From: Alloalcanivorax xiamenensis
GTDB lineage: Bacteria; Pseudomonadota; Gammaproteobacteria; Pseudomonadales; Alcanivoracaceae
DNA length: 64,000 bases
Assembly (NCBI RefSeq): GCF_009846745.1
Contig: NZ_AQPF01000005.1
Location: 62,001 to 126,000, forward strand
Reading direction: 5' to 3'
Position numbers and translations under genes: made by a program. Shown piece by piece: positions 7,491-17,089 of this stretch. The notes under the pieces are model-generated. The model was given only the letters and a program-made list of their open reading frames with translations, had not been told where the DNA came from and ran no database searches. Position 1 is the stretch's first letter; every line of letters begins with the position of its first letter.

Positions 7491-9824
7491 CTAATGGGAC
7501 AGCACCTGGAAGCGGCGTCGCAGGCGAAAGCCCTGATCGTCCACCAGGGTGAGAGTGTGCCAGCCTGGCGCCGCCTGGATCGCCCATTCATGGAAGTGGG
7601 CGGTGCGCCCCAGATAGCGGTCGTCCAGGTGCCAGAACAGCTCCGTGTCATCGCGTTCATGCACCACCCGGAATACCGCCCCGCCGCGTTGCCCACCCAG
7701 TTCCACCGGCAGATAGAGCGCCGAACCCGCATGGGGATAAATCACCGCCATCGGCGCCCGTGAGCTCAGCGCCCGGGCGCCGGCGGCGCAGTCTTCCCGC
7801 CAGGCCGGCAGAGGCCGGTATTCCGGGTGCCGGAAGCGGTAGAAATAGGCCTGCGCCGGCGGCAGCACGAACCAGTCACGGGCGCTCATGGCGGCGACAT
7901 TCTCACAGCCGCTGTGCACCCGCCGTCCCTGATCATCCACATGCACGCGCAGATGATGCGGCGTCACCGTCCGGAAATGACTGTCCAGCGGCGCCAGCAC
8001 GGTACGCGCCGAGCACTGCCCACCGGCCAGATAACCATCGTCACGGCACACTTGCAGTTCCTTCAGATCGCCCAGCGGCGCCTGAGGCCACTCTGCTGGC
8101 CCCAGCAGGCTGAACAGATCCAGCATCAGCGGCGCCGCGGTGGTGGCGCCACCCAGTGCCGGGGCCGGCTCACCGTTGCCGTTGCCGGCCCAGACGCCCA
8201 CCGTATAGTGGCCGTTGCTGCCGATCGCCCAGGCGTCGCGCAAGCCATAGCTGGTACCGGTCTTCCAGGCGATCGCCTGGCTGGAACGGTACAGCCGCCA
8301 TTGCCGGGCGGTGCCAGGCCGGGCCACGTCGCGCAGTGCTTCCAACGTCAACCAGGCCGCCCCCGCGCCGATCGGAAACGGCTCCGGCAGCGGCTGGACA
8401 TCACTTAGCAACGTAACCGGCGCCGCCTGGCCGTCGCGGGCACTGGCCATCAGCCGGGCGTACAGCGCCGTCAGTTCCATCAACTTGCCTTCGGCGCCGC
8501 CCAGCACCAGAGTCAGACCATAGTTCTCGGCATCCCTGAACAGGGTGCTCATGCCCATGGCGCGCAACCGGTCGTGAAAGCGGGCCACGCCGTACTGGCG
8601 CAGCATGCGCACGGCGGGGATATTCAGCGACTGGGCCAGGGCCTCGTGGGCCGGCACCACGCCCCGGTATTCGCGGTCGAAGTTCTCCGGACTGTAACCG
8701 CCATAGTTGGTGGGCAAATCCGGCACCAGGGTATCCGGCAGCAGCAGCCCTTCCTGCAGCATCAGACCGTACAACAGCGGCTTGAGCACACTGCCAGTGG
8801 AACGGGGACGCCCGGCGATATCCACCGCCGCGCCGTATTCGCGGCGGTTGCCATGCGTGACATTGCCCACATAGGCGCGCACCGCCAGCTGGCGATGGTC
8901 GATCACCACCACCGCCAGATTATGCACCCCCTCCTTGGCCAGACGCCGCCCATGCTGCCCGCTGAGAGCATTTACCCTCCGTTGCAGCCCGGCGTCCAGA
9001 GTGGTGTGAATCAACGGCGAGCTGGTGTTGGCCGCCAGGGTATCCAGCAGATGCGGTGCCAGCGACGGCAGCCGCGCGGTATGCGGCAAGGGTTCCAACC
9101 GCGCCAACCGCAACTCGTCCGCATCGATCAGCCCCCTCTGCCGCAGCGCGCCAAGCAGACGATCCCGCTTGGCCAGCAATTGCTGGCGCTGCCGCCCCGG
9201 GTGGATCAGCGCCGGGCTGTTGGGCAGCACCGCCAGCAGCGCCGCTTCCGCCCAGCTCAGATCGTCCGGCGCGCGCTGGAAATAGCGCCACGCCGCCGCT
9301 CTCAGTCCCACCGTGTTGCCGCCGAACGGCGCCCGGCTGGCGTATTCCACCAGAATGCGGGACTTGCCCAGGCGCCATTCCAGTTGCAACGCCAGCAACG
9401 CCTCGCGGGCTTTTTCCCACAAGGTGCGGGGCGGATCGTCCCGCAACAGCCGGGCCAGTTGCATGGTCAGGGTGGAACCGCCACTGACCACCCTGCCGGC
9501 GCGAATGTTGGCCACGGTGGCCCGGGCCAGCGCCAACGGATCGACACCAGGGTGCCAACGGAAACGGCGGTCCTCGAAGGTCAGCAAGGCTTCACGGTAC
9601 TTGTCCGGCAGCGCTTCCACCGGGGCGAAACGCCATTGCTGATCCGCGGCGATACGGGCGGCCAGGGGCCGACCGCCGCGATCCAGCATCAGCACCGCAT
9701 AGTCGGTCCGTTGTAGCGACGCCGGTAAGGGCGAGAACTGCAACAACGCCAGCGCCACCAGCCCTACCAGCAGCAACGCCGCCAGGACACGCCAGCGGCG
9801 GCGGGAAAGAGACGGTTTGATCAT
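7491..9824 (-). CDS. pbpC: Penicillin-binding protein 1C
   Basis: A 777-residue bifunctional peptidoglycan synthase. An N-terminal signal anchor (about 11-30) is followed by a glycosyltransferase 51 domain with catalytic E84 in EDRRFRWHPGVD and GGSTLTMQL. Next comes a transpeptidase domain with S345-T-G-S-V-L-K348-type SxxK (RSTGSVLKP) and KTGTS, then the BiPBP_C beta-domain of the PBP1C class. It acts on the periplasmic face of the inner membrane. It sits downstream of yfhM, the usual partner in gammaproteobacteria, though a terminator lies between them here. The start is an ATG in front of a basic stretch. Confidence 0.93.
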   Translation of the reverse strand: MIKPSLSRRRWRVLAALLLVGLVALALLQFSPLPASLQRTDYAVLMLDRGGRPLAARIAADQQWRFAPVEALPDKYREALLTFEDRRFRWHPGVDPLALARATVANIRAGRVVSGGSTLTMQLARLLRDDPPRTLWEKAREALLALQLEWRLGKSRILVEYASRAPFGGNTVGLRAAAWRYFQRAPDDLSWAEAALLAVLPNSPALIHPGRQRQQLLAKRDRLLGALRQRGLIDADELRLARLEPLPHTARLPSLAPHLLDTLAANTSSPLIHTTLDAGLQRRVNALSGQHGRRLAKEGVHNLAVVVIDHRQLAVRAYVGNVTHGNRREYGAAVDIAGRPRSTGSVLKPLLYGLMLQEGLLLPDTLVPDLPTNYGGYSPENFDREYRGVVPAHEALAQSLNIPAVRMLRQYGVARFHDRLRAMGMSTLFRDAENYGLTLVLGGAEGKLMELTALYARLMASARDGQAAPVTLLSDVQPLPEPFPIGAGAAWLTLEALRDVARPGTARQWRLYRSSQAIAWKTGTSYGLRDAWAIGSNGHYTVGVWAGNGNGEPAPALGGATTAAPLMLDLFSLLGPAEWPQAPLGDLKELQVCRDDGYLAGGQCSARTVLAPLDSHFRTVTPHHLRVHVDDQGRRVHSGCENVAAMSARDWFVLPPAQAYFYRFRHPEYRPLPAWREDCAAGARALSSRAPMAVIYPHAGSALYLPVELGGQRGGAVFRVVHERDDTELFWHLDDRYLGRTAHFHEWAIQAAPGWHTLTLVDDQGFRLRRRFQVLSH

Positions 9825-9857
9825 CGCGTTCCAGGCATGTTCCGGCAGTGTCAGGCA

Positions 9858-9887
9858 AAAGAGCCGGGCCGTCCGTGGCCCGGCTCG
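9858..9887 (-). terminator. Intrinsic terminator after yfhM
   Basis: On the minus strand the perfect stem GAGCCGGGCC / GGCCCGGCTC is followed at once by TTTT. It would end yfhM transcripts 35 or so bases before pbpC, so pbpC needs read-through or its own promoter. Confidence 0.75.
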
Positions 9888-9893
9888 CGGGGG

Positions 9894-12800
9894 CTATTCG
9901 GCCACCACTTCCACCCATTGGCCACGTTCACGGGACTGAATAAAGCCCTGATACATGGCTTCCACCTGCCAGCCCGGCAGGTAGAAGCGGCCGGCGAACG
10001 AGGCGTTCAGTTCCACATTCACGGTTCGCGTGGCGCCGGGTTTCAGGGAGAAATAGCTCAACACCCGGTCGTCGCGCACGTCCTGATAATCCAAGGGCGC
10101 GTCCTCCTCGTCCTCGGCGTCGTCCACGCCGGCGGATGACAACCGCGAGGCAATCTGCCAACCGGACGGCACGATCTGCGTCAGCGCCAGATTTTCCAGG
10201 TGGCGGTTGGTGCGGTTGGTCACCTTCACCCGGGCGCGGAAATCAGTGCCCTGGGTCAGTTGTGCCGGATCCAGCGGCGAGCCATCCATCGACAGGAAGG
10301 CCACCGACAGGTCGAGTCCCTCGGACACCGCTTTTTCCTGCCCCGGAGCCGGGGTGCCCACAGTGGTCATGGTGGCGAACAAGCGACGGTCGCTGTCGTT
10401 GCGGACCACGATGGACTCGCCATCCTGATCAATCGCCAATGGCTGCTGGAACACCGGGTTGGTGGCGTGGGTTTCCTGCCAATCGCCTTCACCCCGCCGC
10501 CAGGCCAAATCATAACCGTCCTCGGCGCTGTCGTTACCGGCAAAACGCGCCATCGCCATCAGCGACCAGGCCAGGCTCTGGGTGGAGTACCAGCGGTCGG
10601 AGGCCAGGTCATCCGCCACGACGCGGGCTTCATCCCAGGCCCGGGCCTGATCTCCGCGGGCTTCCAGAACCATCATGCTGATGGCACGGTCACGCAGGGC
10701 GGAGCCAAAGGTGGGGCCGGGCTCATCGTAGTCACCGACGTCACCATCGACGGCGATCAATTCACCAGCCACGTCGGTCAGTCCCATTTGCTGATACGCC
10801 GCCGCCAACAACCAGCGTGCCGTGTAACGGCCATGCTGGTTGCGGCTGTCACTGACCGCCAGCGCACCGCGCAGACGGTTCATGGCACCGACTTCCGGCT
10901 CTCCGGCCAGGGCCAGGGTGTAGAGCCGGTAGGCCTGGCTGGCCCATTGCCAGGCGTACTGACCGGGGTCGCTGGCCAGCCGGCGCTGATAGCTCAGCCA
11001 GCCGTCGATCATCCGCGCCGGTACCGCGTAGCCGAGACGGCGCGCTTCCACCAGGAAGTGACCGGCGTAGGAGGTGCCCCAATCGCTGGCCTGGCCGCTG
11101 CCAGGCCAGTAACTGAAGGCGCCGTCGTTCAGTTGGAAGCGGCGCAGCCGGTCAATGGCGCCGGCGATGTTGTTCTGCACTTCCTGTTTCTCGGCGTCAC
11201 TGAGGCCAACCAATTGATGCAGGTACAGTTGCGGCAACACCGTGGAAGTGGTTTGCTCGACGCAGCCGTGAGGATAGCGAATCAGGTATTCCAGCCGCCG
11301 CTCCAATCCCATGGCGGGCAGACTGCTGACCGTCAGGGCGCTTTGATTGGTGCCGGGCAGACCATGGGGGCGCCAGTCCAAAGCCCAGTTGTCTCCGGGT
11401 TCCAACACCTTGCGCTGTTCCCGGCTGGTGGGCGGGTTGGCGGTCCGGATCGGCAGGTTCACCTGCTCCCCGGCCTGCTCCTTACCCGCCTTGGCCGACA
11501 CCGTGACCCGGGCGACCCCCACCTGGTCACCGGCTTCCAATGACAGCGTGGCGATCTTGTCCCCGGGTTCCTTGAAGGTCAGCCTGGCGGTGTCGCGTAT
11601 CACTTTCAGTGGCGGCTCGGCCCGCAGGTTCAGATCCACATCGGTAATGGTGTCATCGGTGGCGAACACATTCACCGGCACCTGCAGGGATTCTCCCGGC
11701 CCCAGCACCCTTGGCAGCGTGGACAACAGCGTCAACGGCTGGGTCACGGTGACCGGGCTGTCGGCGTTGCCATAGGCGCGCAGCTGGCCGTCGCGTTGGC
11801 CCGCCACCACCATTACCCGTACCTCGCCCATATAGGCCGGCAGTTGAACCCTGTGTTCCTGCTCCGACTTGGCTTTCAGTTCGAACGGCCCGGCGAAGTA
11901 CACCACCGGCGGGAACCGGCGGCGCTGGGCCTCGGAGCCGTCCATCAGGCCCTCCGAGCCACCCACCGCCAGCATCCGCTCCAGCTCCCCACCGTAGGCA
12001 CCCACCACCTGATCGAACAGGTCCCAGGTGAGCACGCCCAGTGCTTCCCGTCGGTAAAAGGCCTCATGGGGATTCGGCGTCTGGAAATTGGTCAGGCCGA
12101 GCAGACCTTCGTCCACCACCGCCAGGGTATAGGTCATCGCCCTGCCCTGCTTCTCGGACACGGTCACCGTCAGTTCGCTTTCCGGACGCACTTCCTCGGG
12201 AGCCTGGATCTCCGGCTCGAGGCGGGTGGCCGGGTCCTCCACCAATAACGGCACGATGCCATAGAGACGGATTGGACGGTCATTGTCCCGGTCCTTGTGC
12301 GCTTGCAGCAGAGTGGCGTGTACATAAACATTGGGCGTCATATCCGCGGTCACCGGAATCTCCAGGGTGAAATTCTCCTGATCCCCGGGTTTCACCCAGT
12401 AATGACGCAGAACCCGCGACCCGCTTTCCAGACTGACCAGCAAGCGGCCGGCGCCGGACACCGGCACTTTCACCCGGGCCATCTCGCCCACCTGGTAATG
12501 CTCCTTGTCAGTGGACAACGCCAGCCGGGAGGCGGCATCGCCACCGCCGCCGCGCTGACCGCTCCAGCCCAGATAGACGGTCCGGGCCGCGCAATGACCG
12601 CCCTTATCGTCACATACCCGCACCAGGTAGCGCCCCCAATCGTAGTCCGGGCCGTTCAACCGCCACTGGACCCGCCCCTTGTCATTGGTGGTGAGCTGGG
12701 AGGACTTCACCTTGCGAGTGTGTGGATTACTGATGAAATTGGCGAGATCGTTGGCGCCCCGGTCCCACCACCAGCGCCAATCGATACGATAAACGCTGAG

Positions 12801-15464
12801 GGTGACGGAACGGGATTCCGGCTTCCCTTCCTGATCCAGGGTAAGCAGGTCCAGGCTGTGGTTTTGATCACGTCCCAGGGCTCCGCCCCAGCCGTCGCCG
12901 TCCGGAACCCGCAACCCGACCCAATGCCGGTACGGTGCCACCGGCACCCGCTGTACCTGGGTACTGTAGTCGCCGCCATTCTCGAAAATACGCGTGGTCA
13001 CCAGCGCTGACGCCATGCCCGGCGGCGTCACCGCCGGCACCGCCAGATTGACAGTGGCGTCGCCGGCATCGTCCAGGCGGCCCTCAAAGGCGGTGAACGG
13101 CTCCGCCTGCAGCGTGCGTGACGGATCCTTGAAGGTGTAGCCAGCGTACCCCGGGAACGGGTCGGCGCCGTTGAGCAGGCGCACCTTCACATCGGCCTTG
13201 AGGGCGCTGGCGCGGGCGCCGTTGAGCCATTGTCCGTGCAGCGCCAGCGGTGTGCTCTGACCGGCGAAAACCTGCCCGGGCGCGGTCAACTCGATACGCA
13301 ACCGGTTGGGTTTGATCGCCTCCACCCGCAACCGGGTATCGAAGTCCCGCTCACCCAGGCGCGCCACCGCCCGCCAGTTACCGGTGGGAGCACTTTCCTC
13401 GGTTTTCAGGGTAAAGGTGTAGAACCCGTTCACGGGCTCGTTGTTGGTGTAGCTGGCAACTTTGTTGCCGCGCGGATCAAACCAGTCCACCGTGACCGGG
13501 TGGTCCGCCGGCATGCGCTGCCGCGGATCGTCCAACACGAACGTCAGATGAACGTCATCGCCGGGCCGCCAGACATCCCGTTCGCCATAAAAGAAGCCTT
13601 TGAGACCATCGAGCACCCGCTCACCGCCGGTGTCGAACTGGTTGGAAGGCAAGGCCCGATTGCGGGCCACCTTGAGATAGCCTTTTTCCTTGCCGTTTTT
13701 CGCCACCAGATAGAAAGGCGTGCCGGACAGCTTCAATTCGGCGATGCCGTTGTCACCACTGCTGGCACTGCCCAGGGACTGGTGTTGATAGTTGTAGGCG
13801 GTAACCCGGGTTCCCGCCAAGGGGGTGTTGCTGTCCAGGGCGGTGGTGACCACCAGCATATGGTCGTCTTCCCCCTGCTTGGCCAGCAGCCCCAAATTGG
13901 AGGCGATGAAAGCCCGGGAGGTCTCGGCCTGATCGTTGTAGGCGTAGTAGCTGTCACTGCAGGGGTTGTCACGTTCATCCCAGCGCAGATAACCGGCATC
14001 GTGGTAATACCGCCCTACTTCGTCGTCCTGTCCCGGCCCTTCGTAGTTGTCCGGCAGTTCGTTCTCACGCCGCGGACCGCCATCGCCGCATTGGTAGCGG
14101 ATGCTCCGCGGGTCCACTTTGAGGGTGAGCAGGACCAGGCCATTGGGGTGTTTGGCCATCAGCTCGGTCAAGTCGAGCCGGTAACGTTGCCAGTCCCGTT
14201 CCTCGGACGGCGGCAACTCCAGGGTCTTCTGCCAGAGATAACGACCGGAGCGGGTATCCGGGTGCGGGTTCTCCAGATCACGGGATTGCAGATAGGACGT
14301 AATGTTGTTCTCGAACACCTCGAACGCCTGCACCTGGATGGCGCCGGCCGCTGCGGCCTCGAACGGCACGCTGAGCACCTCGCCCCGTGGCAGGATGGCG
14401 CCCTCGCCGACGAACCGCACGGCGGGCTTGGACATGCTCAATACCAGGGATTGCTTATACCCCGTCTCCAGGGTGTGGCGGGCGGCGCTGACCACGCCCG
14501 GCGCGATCTGCAATACCGCCTCCTGGTCCACCTCGTCGCTGGGGTACACCAGCAACCGGGAACCGTCGATCTGCACCCGGGCGCCCTTGCCGCCCAGGGC
14601 CACCATCCCCAGGAGATCCTGCCCGGCCTGCAGGGCCTCGGAAAACTGCACCACCACATGGCGGTCGGGGAAGCTCTCGGAACGGACCGAGGTAATCGCG
14701 AACTGTCCGGGCTGAGGCACCGTGTAGCTACGCTCGCCCGATCCCGATTCACCCACCGGTTCGCCGTCCCAGGCCAGCCGGACCTCCTCTCCGACGTCAC
14801 GGCGGACCCCGGTTACCTCAAAGCGATGAGTCAGACTGCCGGACGGGTGTTCCCACACCACCGGCAGTGACGTTTCGCCCTGGCGGGCGGAGAGCACGGA
14901 CTCCAGCGCCTGGTTATCCACCAGGTCCAGGGTGTCGATGCGCCCCCTCAGAACCATGGTGTCGGCGCCCTCCGCCGGCGCCAGCGCCTCGACCCGGATG
15001 GTCAGTTGCTGGCGCAGTACGGTCAGCGTGGTCTCCAGCGGAGGCAGGCTGTCATCAATGCCGGAAAGCCCTTGAGGGAACAACGTGACAGTGAAACTCT
15101 GATCACTGCGCATGGGTTCCAGGGGCCGCACTTCAAGCCGGTCCCGAGCGGTGAATACCGCCGTGAAGGACCGCTCCGGACGCAATTTCACCGCATCGGT
15201 CCGCGGCTTATTGAGCTCGCTTTGCTCCACCACCGGATGGGTGAAACGGAATACCAGGGGGGAACGGGCACCGGTTTCGCCCCGTGGCCAACTGTCCAGG
15301 TGAGTACGCCAACGGGGATCGGGCTCGCTGTCGGCGGCGGCCACGGGCTCGGCCTGCTCACTGTTATCCTTGGCGCCGGGCGCCGGGTCGTCGGAAGTGT
15401 CACAAGCCCATAAACCGAACAGGAGCAGAGACACGCCAATCAGGCGTAAAACGGAGCTTTGCAT
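9894..15464 (-). CDS. yfhM: Bacterial alpha-2-macroglobulin lipoprotein YfhM
   Basis: A 1856-residue periplasmic lipoprotein. The signal peptide ends in a lipobox (GLWAC, Cys21). Repeated MG (macroglobulin-type) beta-sandwich domains occupy the middle, and the thioester motif CVEQ is intact at residues 1401-1404 in PHGCVEQTTST, followed by the alpha-helical thioester domain and a receptor-binding-like end. Such proteins trap attacking proteases and are thought to guard breached envelopes together with PBP1C, which is encoded downstream. The length is longer than E. coli YfhM (about 1650). The start has AAGGA close upstream. Confidence 0.93.
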   Translation of the reverse strand: MQSSVLRLIGVSLLLFGLWACDTSDDPAPGAKDNSEQAEPVAAADSEPDPRWRTHLDSWPRGETGARSPLVFRFTHPVVEQSELNKPRTDAVKLRPERSFTAVFTARDRLEVRPLEPMRSDQSFTVTLFPQGLSGIDDSLPPLETTLTVLRQQLTIRVEALAPAEGADTMVLRGRIDTLDLVDNQALESVLSARQGETSLPVVWEHPSGSLTHRFEVTGVRRDVGEEVRLAWDGEPVGESGSGERSYTVPQPGQFAITSVRSESFPDRHVVVQFSEALQAGQDLLGMVALGGKGARVQIDGSRLLVYPSDEVDQEAVLQIAPGVVSAARHTLETGYKQSLVLSMSKPAVRFVGEGAILPRGEVLSVPFEAAAAGAIQVQAFEVFENNITSYLQSRDLENPHPDTRSGRYLWQKTLELPPSEERDWQRYRLDLTELMAKHPNGLVLLTLKVDPRSIRYQCGDGGPRRENELPDNYEGPGQDDEVGRYYHDAGYLRWDERDNPCSDSYYAYNDQAETSRAFIASNLGLLAKQGEDDHMLVVTTALDSNTPLAGTRVTAYNYQHQSLGSASSGDNGIAELKLSGTPFYLVAKNGKEKGYLKVARNRALPSNQFDTGGERVLDGLKGFFYGERDVWRPGDDVHLTFVLDDPRQRMPADHPVTVDWFDPRGNKVASYTNNEPVNGFYTFTLKTEESAPTGNWRAVARLGERDFDTRLRVEAIKPNRLRIELTAPGQVFAGQSTPLALHGQWLNGARASALKADVKVRLLNGADPFPGYAGYTFKDPSRTLQAEPFTAFEGRLDDAGDATVNLAVPAVTPPGMASALVTTRIFENGGDYSTQVQRVPVAPYRHWVGLRVPDGDGWGGALGRDQNHSLDLLTLDQEGKPESRSVTLSVYRIDWRWWWDRGANDLANFISNPHTRKVKSSQLTTNDKGRVQWRLNGPDYDWGRYLVRVCDDKGGHCAARTVYLGWSGQRGGGGDAASRLALSTDKEHYQVGEMARVKVPVSGAGRLLVSLESGSRVLRHYWVKPGDQENFTLEIPVTADMTPNVYVHATLLQAHKDRDNDRPIRLYGIVPLLVEDPATRLEPEIQAPEEVRPESELTVTVSEKQGRAMTYTLAVVDEGLLGLTNFQTPNPHEAFYRREALGVLTWDLFDQVVGAYGGELERMLAVGGSEGLMDGSEAQRRRFPPVVYFAGPFELKAKSEQEHRVQLPAYMGEVRVMVVAGQRDGQLRAYGNADSPVTVTQPLTLLSTLPRVLGPGESLQVPVNVFATDDTITDVDLNLRAEPPLKVIRDTARLTFKEPGDKIATLSLEAGDQVGVARVTVSAKAGKEQAGEQVNLPIRTANPPTSREQRKVLEPGDNWALDWRPHGLPGTNQSALTVSSLPAMGLERRLEYLIRYPHGCVEQTTSTVLPQLYLHQLVGLSDAEKQEVQNNIAGAIDRLRRFQLNDGAFSYWPGSGQASDWGTSYAGHFLVEARRLGYAVPARMIDGWLSYQRRLASDPGQYAWQWASQAYRLYTLALAGEPEVGAMNRLRGALAVSDSRNQHGRYTARWLLAAAYQQMGLTDVAGELIAVDGDVGDYDEPGPTFGSALRDRAISMMVLEARGDQARAWDEARVVADDLASDRWYSTQSLAWSLMAMARFAGNDSAEDGYDLAWRRGEGDWQETHATNPVFQQPLAIDQDGESIVVRNDSDRRLFATMTTVGTPAPGQEKAVSEGLDLSVAFLSMDGSPLDPAQLTQGTDFRARVKVTNRTNRHLENLALTQIVPSGWQIASRLSSAGVDDAEDEEDAPLDYQDVRDDRVLSYFSLKPGATRTVNVELNASFAGRFYLPGWQVEAMYQGFIQSRERGQWVEVVAE

Positions 15465-15718
15465 TCCTTGCCTACCTTATTGGATGGTGTAATGACGCTA
15501 AATTAGCATATTTCCAAACCCGGCCCCACGCTGTCGTCTGTGCACAAGAATTGACCACTCAAGCCGAAATCCCGGGCGATAAAGCAAATGTTTTTGCATT
15601 TCAGCCGCGCCATACTCAAAGCCGTCAACGAGGTCCCATCTGTTGACATCGGAGTTGTACTCCGTGATAGCTCTCCCGAGCCAAACGATTCACGGCGCCC
15701 CATGGGCGCCGTTTTTTT
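15465..15718. other. Gap between yfhM and pelG, with a possible small RNA
   Basis: No convincing protein gene. It should hold the yfhM promoter, read leftward. The right part has a rightward TTGACA box (15643-15648), a CGGAGTTGTACTCCG stem-loop (15650-15664), GCTCTCCCGAGC and a strong rightward terminator, together suggesting a short plus-strand transcript. Confidence 0.35.
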
Positions 15719-15720
15719 TT
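15693..15720 (+). terminator. Strong rightward intrinsic terminator between two leftward operons
   Basis: CGGCGCCC and GGGCGCCG form a GC-rich stem with a short loop, followed by nine or ten T residues on the plus strand. The T-run overlaps the pelG stop codon, which reads the other way. Read leftward, the stem lacks a T-run, so it is built for plus-strand transcripts. Confidence 0.8.
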
Positions 15721-17089
15721 AGTGCAGCATAAATGTCTGGTATTCCAGCCGGCCCATGCTGCGGTTCACCAGCCACAATCCCGCCACCACACATACCCCC
15801 AGTGCCAGCAGGAAACCATACCCAAAAAAGGCCGGCCCCAGCTTCAGACTGATCAGAGTGAATACCACATTCAGCACCAGGAACGTGCCCGTCAGCCACA
15901 CCAGCACCCGGCGCTGGTCCAGATAGCAGAACACATTGATGATGGCCAGGAACACCACCTGAAGCCCCGCCGCCACCAACTGCACCCGCAGTAACGGTAA
16001 GTAAAGCTCGGAGATACCCAGCGCGACAAAGATGTCCGGCGCCGCCACCATGATCAACAGGGCCGCGATCGCCTGTATCTTGATGATCTGGAACACACCG
16101 AGACGAATCGTCGCCACCATTTGGTTACGCATGTCTTCGATATAGGACAGTGATCCCCCTTCACGCACCGCATCGTAGAAATTGGTGTAGTACTCCACGA
16201 AGTCAGTCTCCATACGCACCAGGAACACCGCCATGCCAGGGATCAGAGACAAATAGGCGAGGAAAACCGGGATATCGTAAATGAGCGAGGCCCGCAACGG
16301 TCCGATCACATTACCGCCGGTGGATGGCGCCACCCAGAAAATAATCTTGTCAGCCCACACTCCCGCGTTGAAGAACAGTCCCACCAGCATCAGACTCGGA
16401 TACAGCCAGCGCCGGTCAAACAGGTCAAACGCCACCGAACGGCTGGTGGGATAGCCACGCACGATCAACACCAACATACCGCCAAGCAGCGAAACCTGGC
16501 CAACCAGGAAGCCCAACATGAGCCCCTCCAGGTCCATGAAACGCAGCAGGTATGCCGCTCCAACGGTCAATGCATAACCCAATGCATAAAGCAAAACGAT
16601 CGATCGGTACTGCTTCAAACCGGATAAAAAAATGGTGGCGATCCAGATATTGCTGACCACTACGAAGCTGGCCACCGCGACGATCCGGAACAACACGCTT
16701 TGCTGAGGAAACAGGAACACCGATACCAGCATCGACAACACTCCGGCTGCCGCTGTGACGACCAGCGTTACCCCGCCGAAGTTGGAAAGCACCATGGATT
16801 CCCGCTGCTCGAAAATACGATCAGCACAGAAACGGGTAAAGGCCAGTTGCAGGATACCGGTAAGAATCAGGCTGAAGGCGATAATGTAGGTAACAGTGAC
16901 CTGAAACTCACTGATTGCCGTCGCCGGCGACACCACCGACACGCTGATCAGACCAACGATCAAGATGCCAAGAATCGACAGCACCCAGGGCCCCGAGCCG
17001 ATCACTCCGGCGTAGGCATAGGCGCGCAACATCCCCAGCAGAGTATCCCGGCGCATCAGCTTGCGCAGTTCGAAACCGATCCCCGCCAT
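15719..17089 (-). CDS. pelG: PelG, inner-membrane Pel polysaccharide transporter
   Basis: A 456-residue polytopic membrane protein with about 12 hydrophobic helices, beginning MAGIGFELRKLMRRDT, which I recognise as the PelG start; the length equals P. aeruginosa PelG from memory. PelG belongs to the MATE/MOP flippase-like superfamily and carries the polymer made by PelF across the inner membrane. The ATG at 17089 overlaps the pelF stop as TGATG, with GAGAGG about seven bases upstream; an in-frame TTG at 17095 is a less likely start. It is the last gene of the operon. Confidence 0.93.
   Translation of the reverse strand: MAGIGFELRKLMRRDTLLGMLRAYAYAGVIGSGPWVLSILGILIVGLISVSVVSPATAISEFQVTVTYIIAFSLILTGILQLAFTRFCADRIFEQRESMVLSNFGGVTLVVTAAAGVLSMLVSVFLFPQQSVLFRIVAVASFVVVSNIWIATIFLSGLKQYRSIVLLYALGYALTVGAAYLLRFMDLEGLMLGFLVGQVSLLGGMLVLIVRGYPTSRSVAFDLFDRRWLYPSLMLVGLFFNAGVWADKIIFWVAPSTGGNVIGPLRASLIYDIPVFLAYLSLIPGMAVFLVRMETDFVEYYTNFYDAVREGGSLSYIEDMRNQMVATIRLGVFQIIKIQAIAALLIMVAAPDIFVALGISELYLPLLRVQLVAAGLQVVFLAIINVFCYLDQRRVLVWLTGTFLVLNVVFTLISLKLGPAFFGYGFLLALGVCVVAGLWLVNRSMGRLEYQTFMLH

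Noticed and set aside
13230..14870. A 546-residue plus-strand open frame within yfhM
   Set aside because: Antisense shadow of the macroglobulin gene with no recognisable domain.
15284..15646. A 120-codon plus-strand frame before the pelG-side terminator
   Set aside because: It mostly overlaps yfhM in antisense and has no ribosome site or domain; the terminator is better explained by a short RNA.
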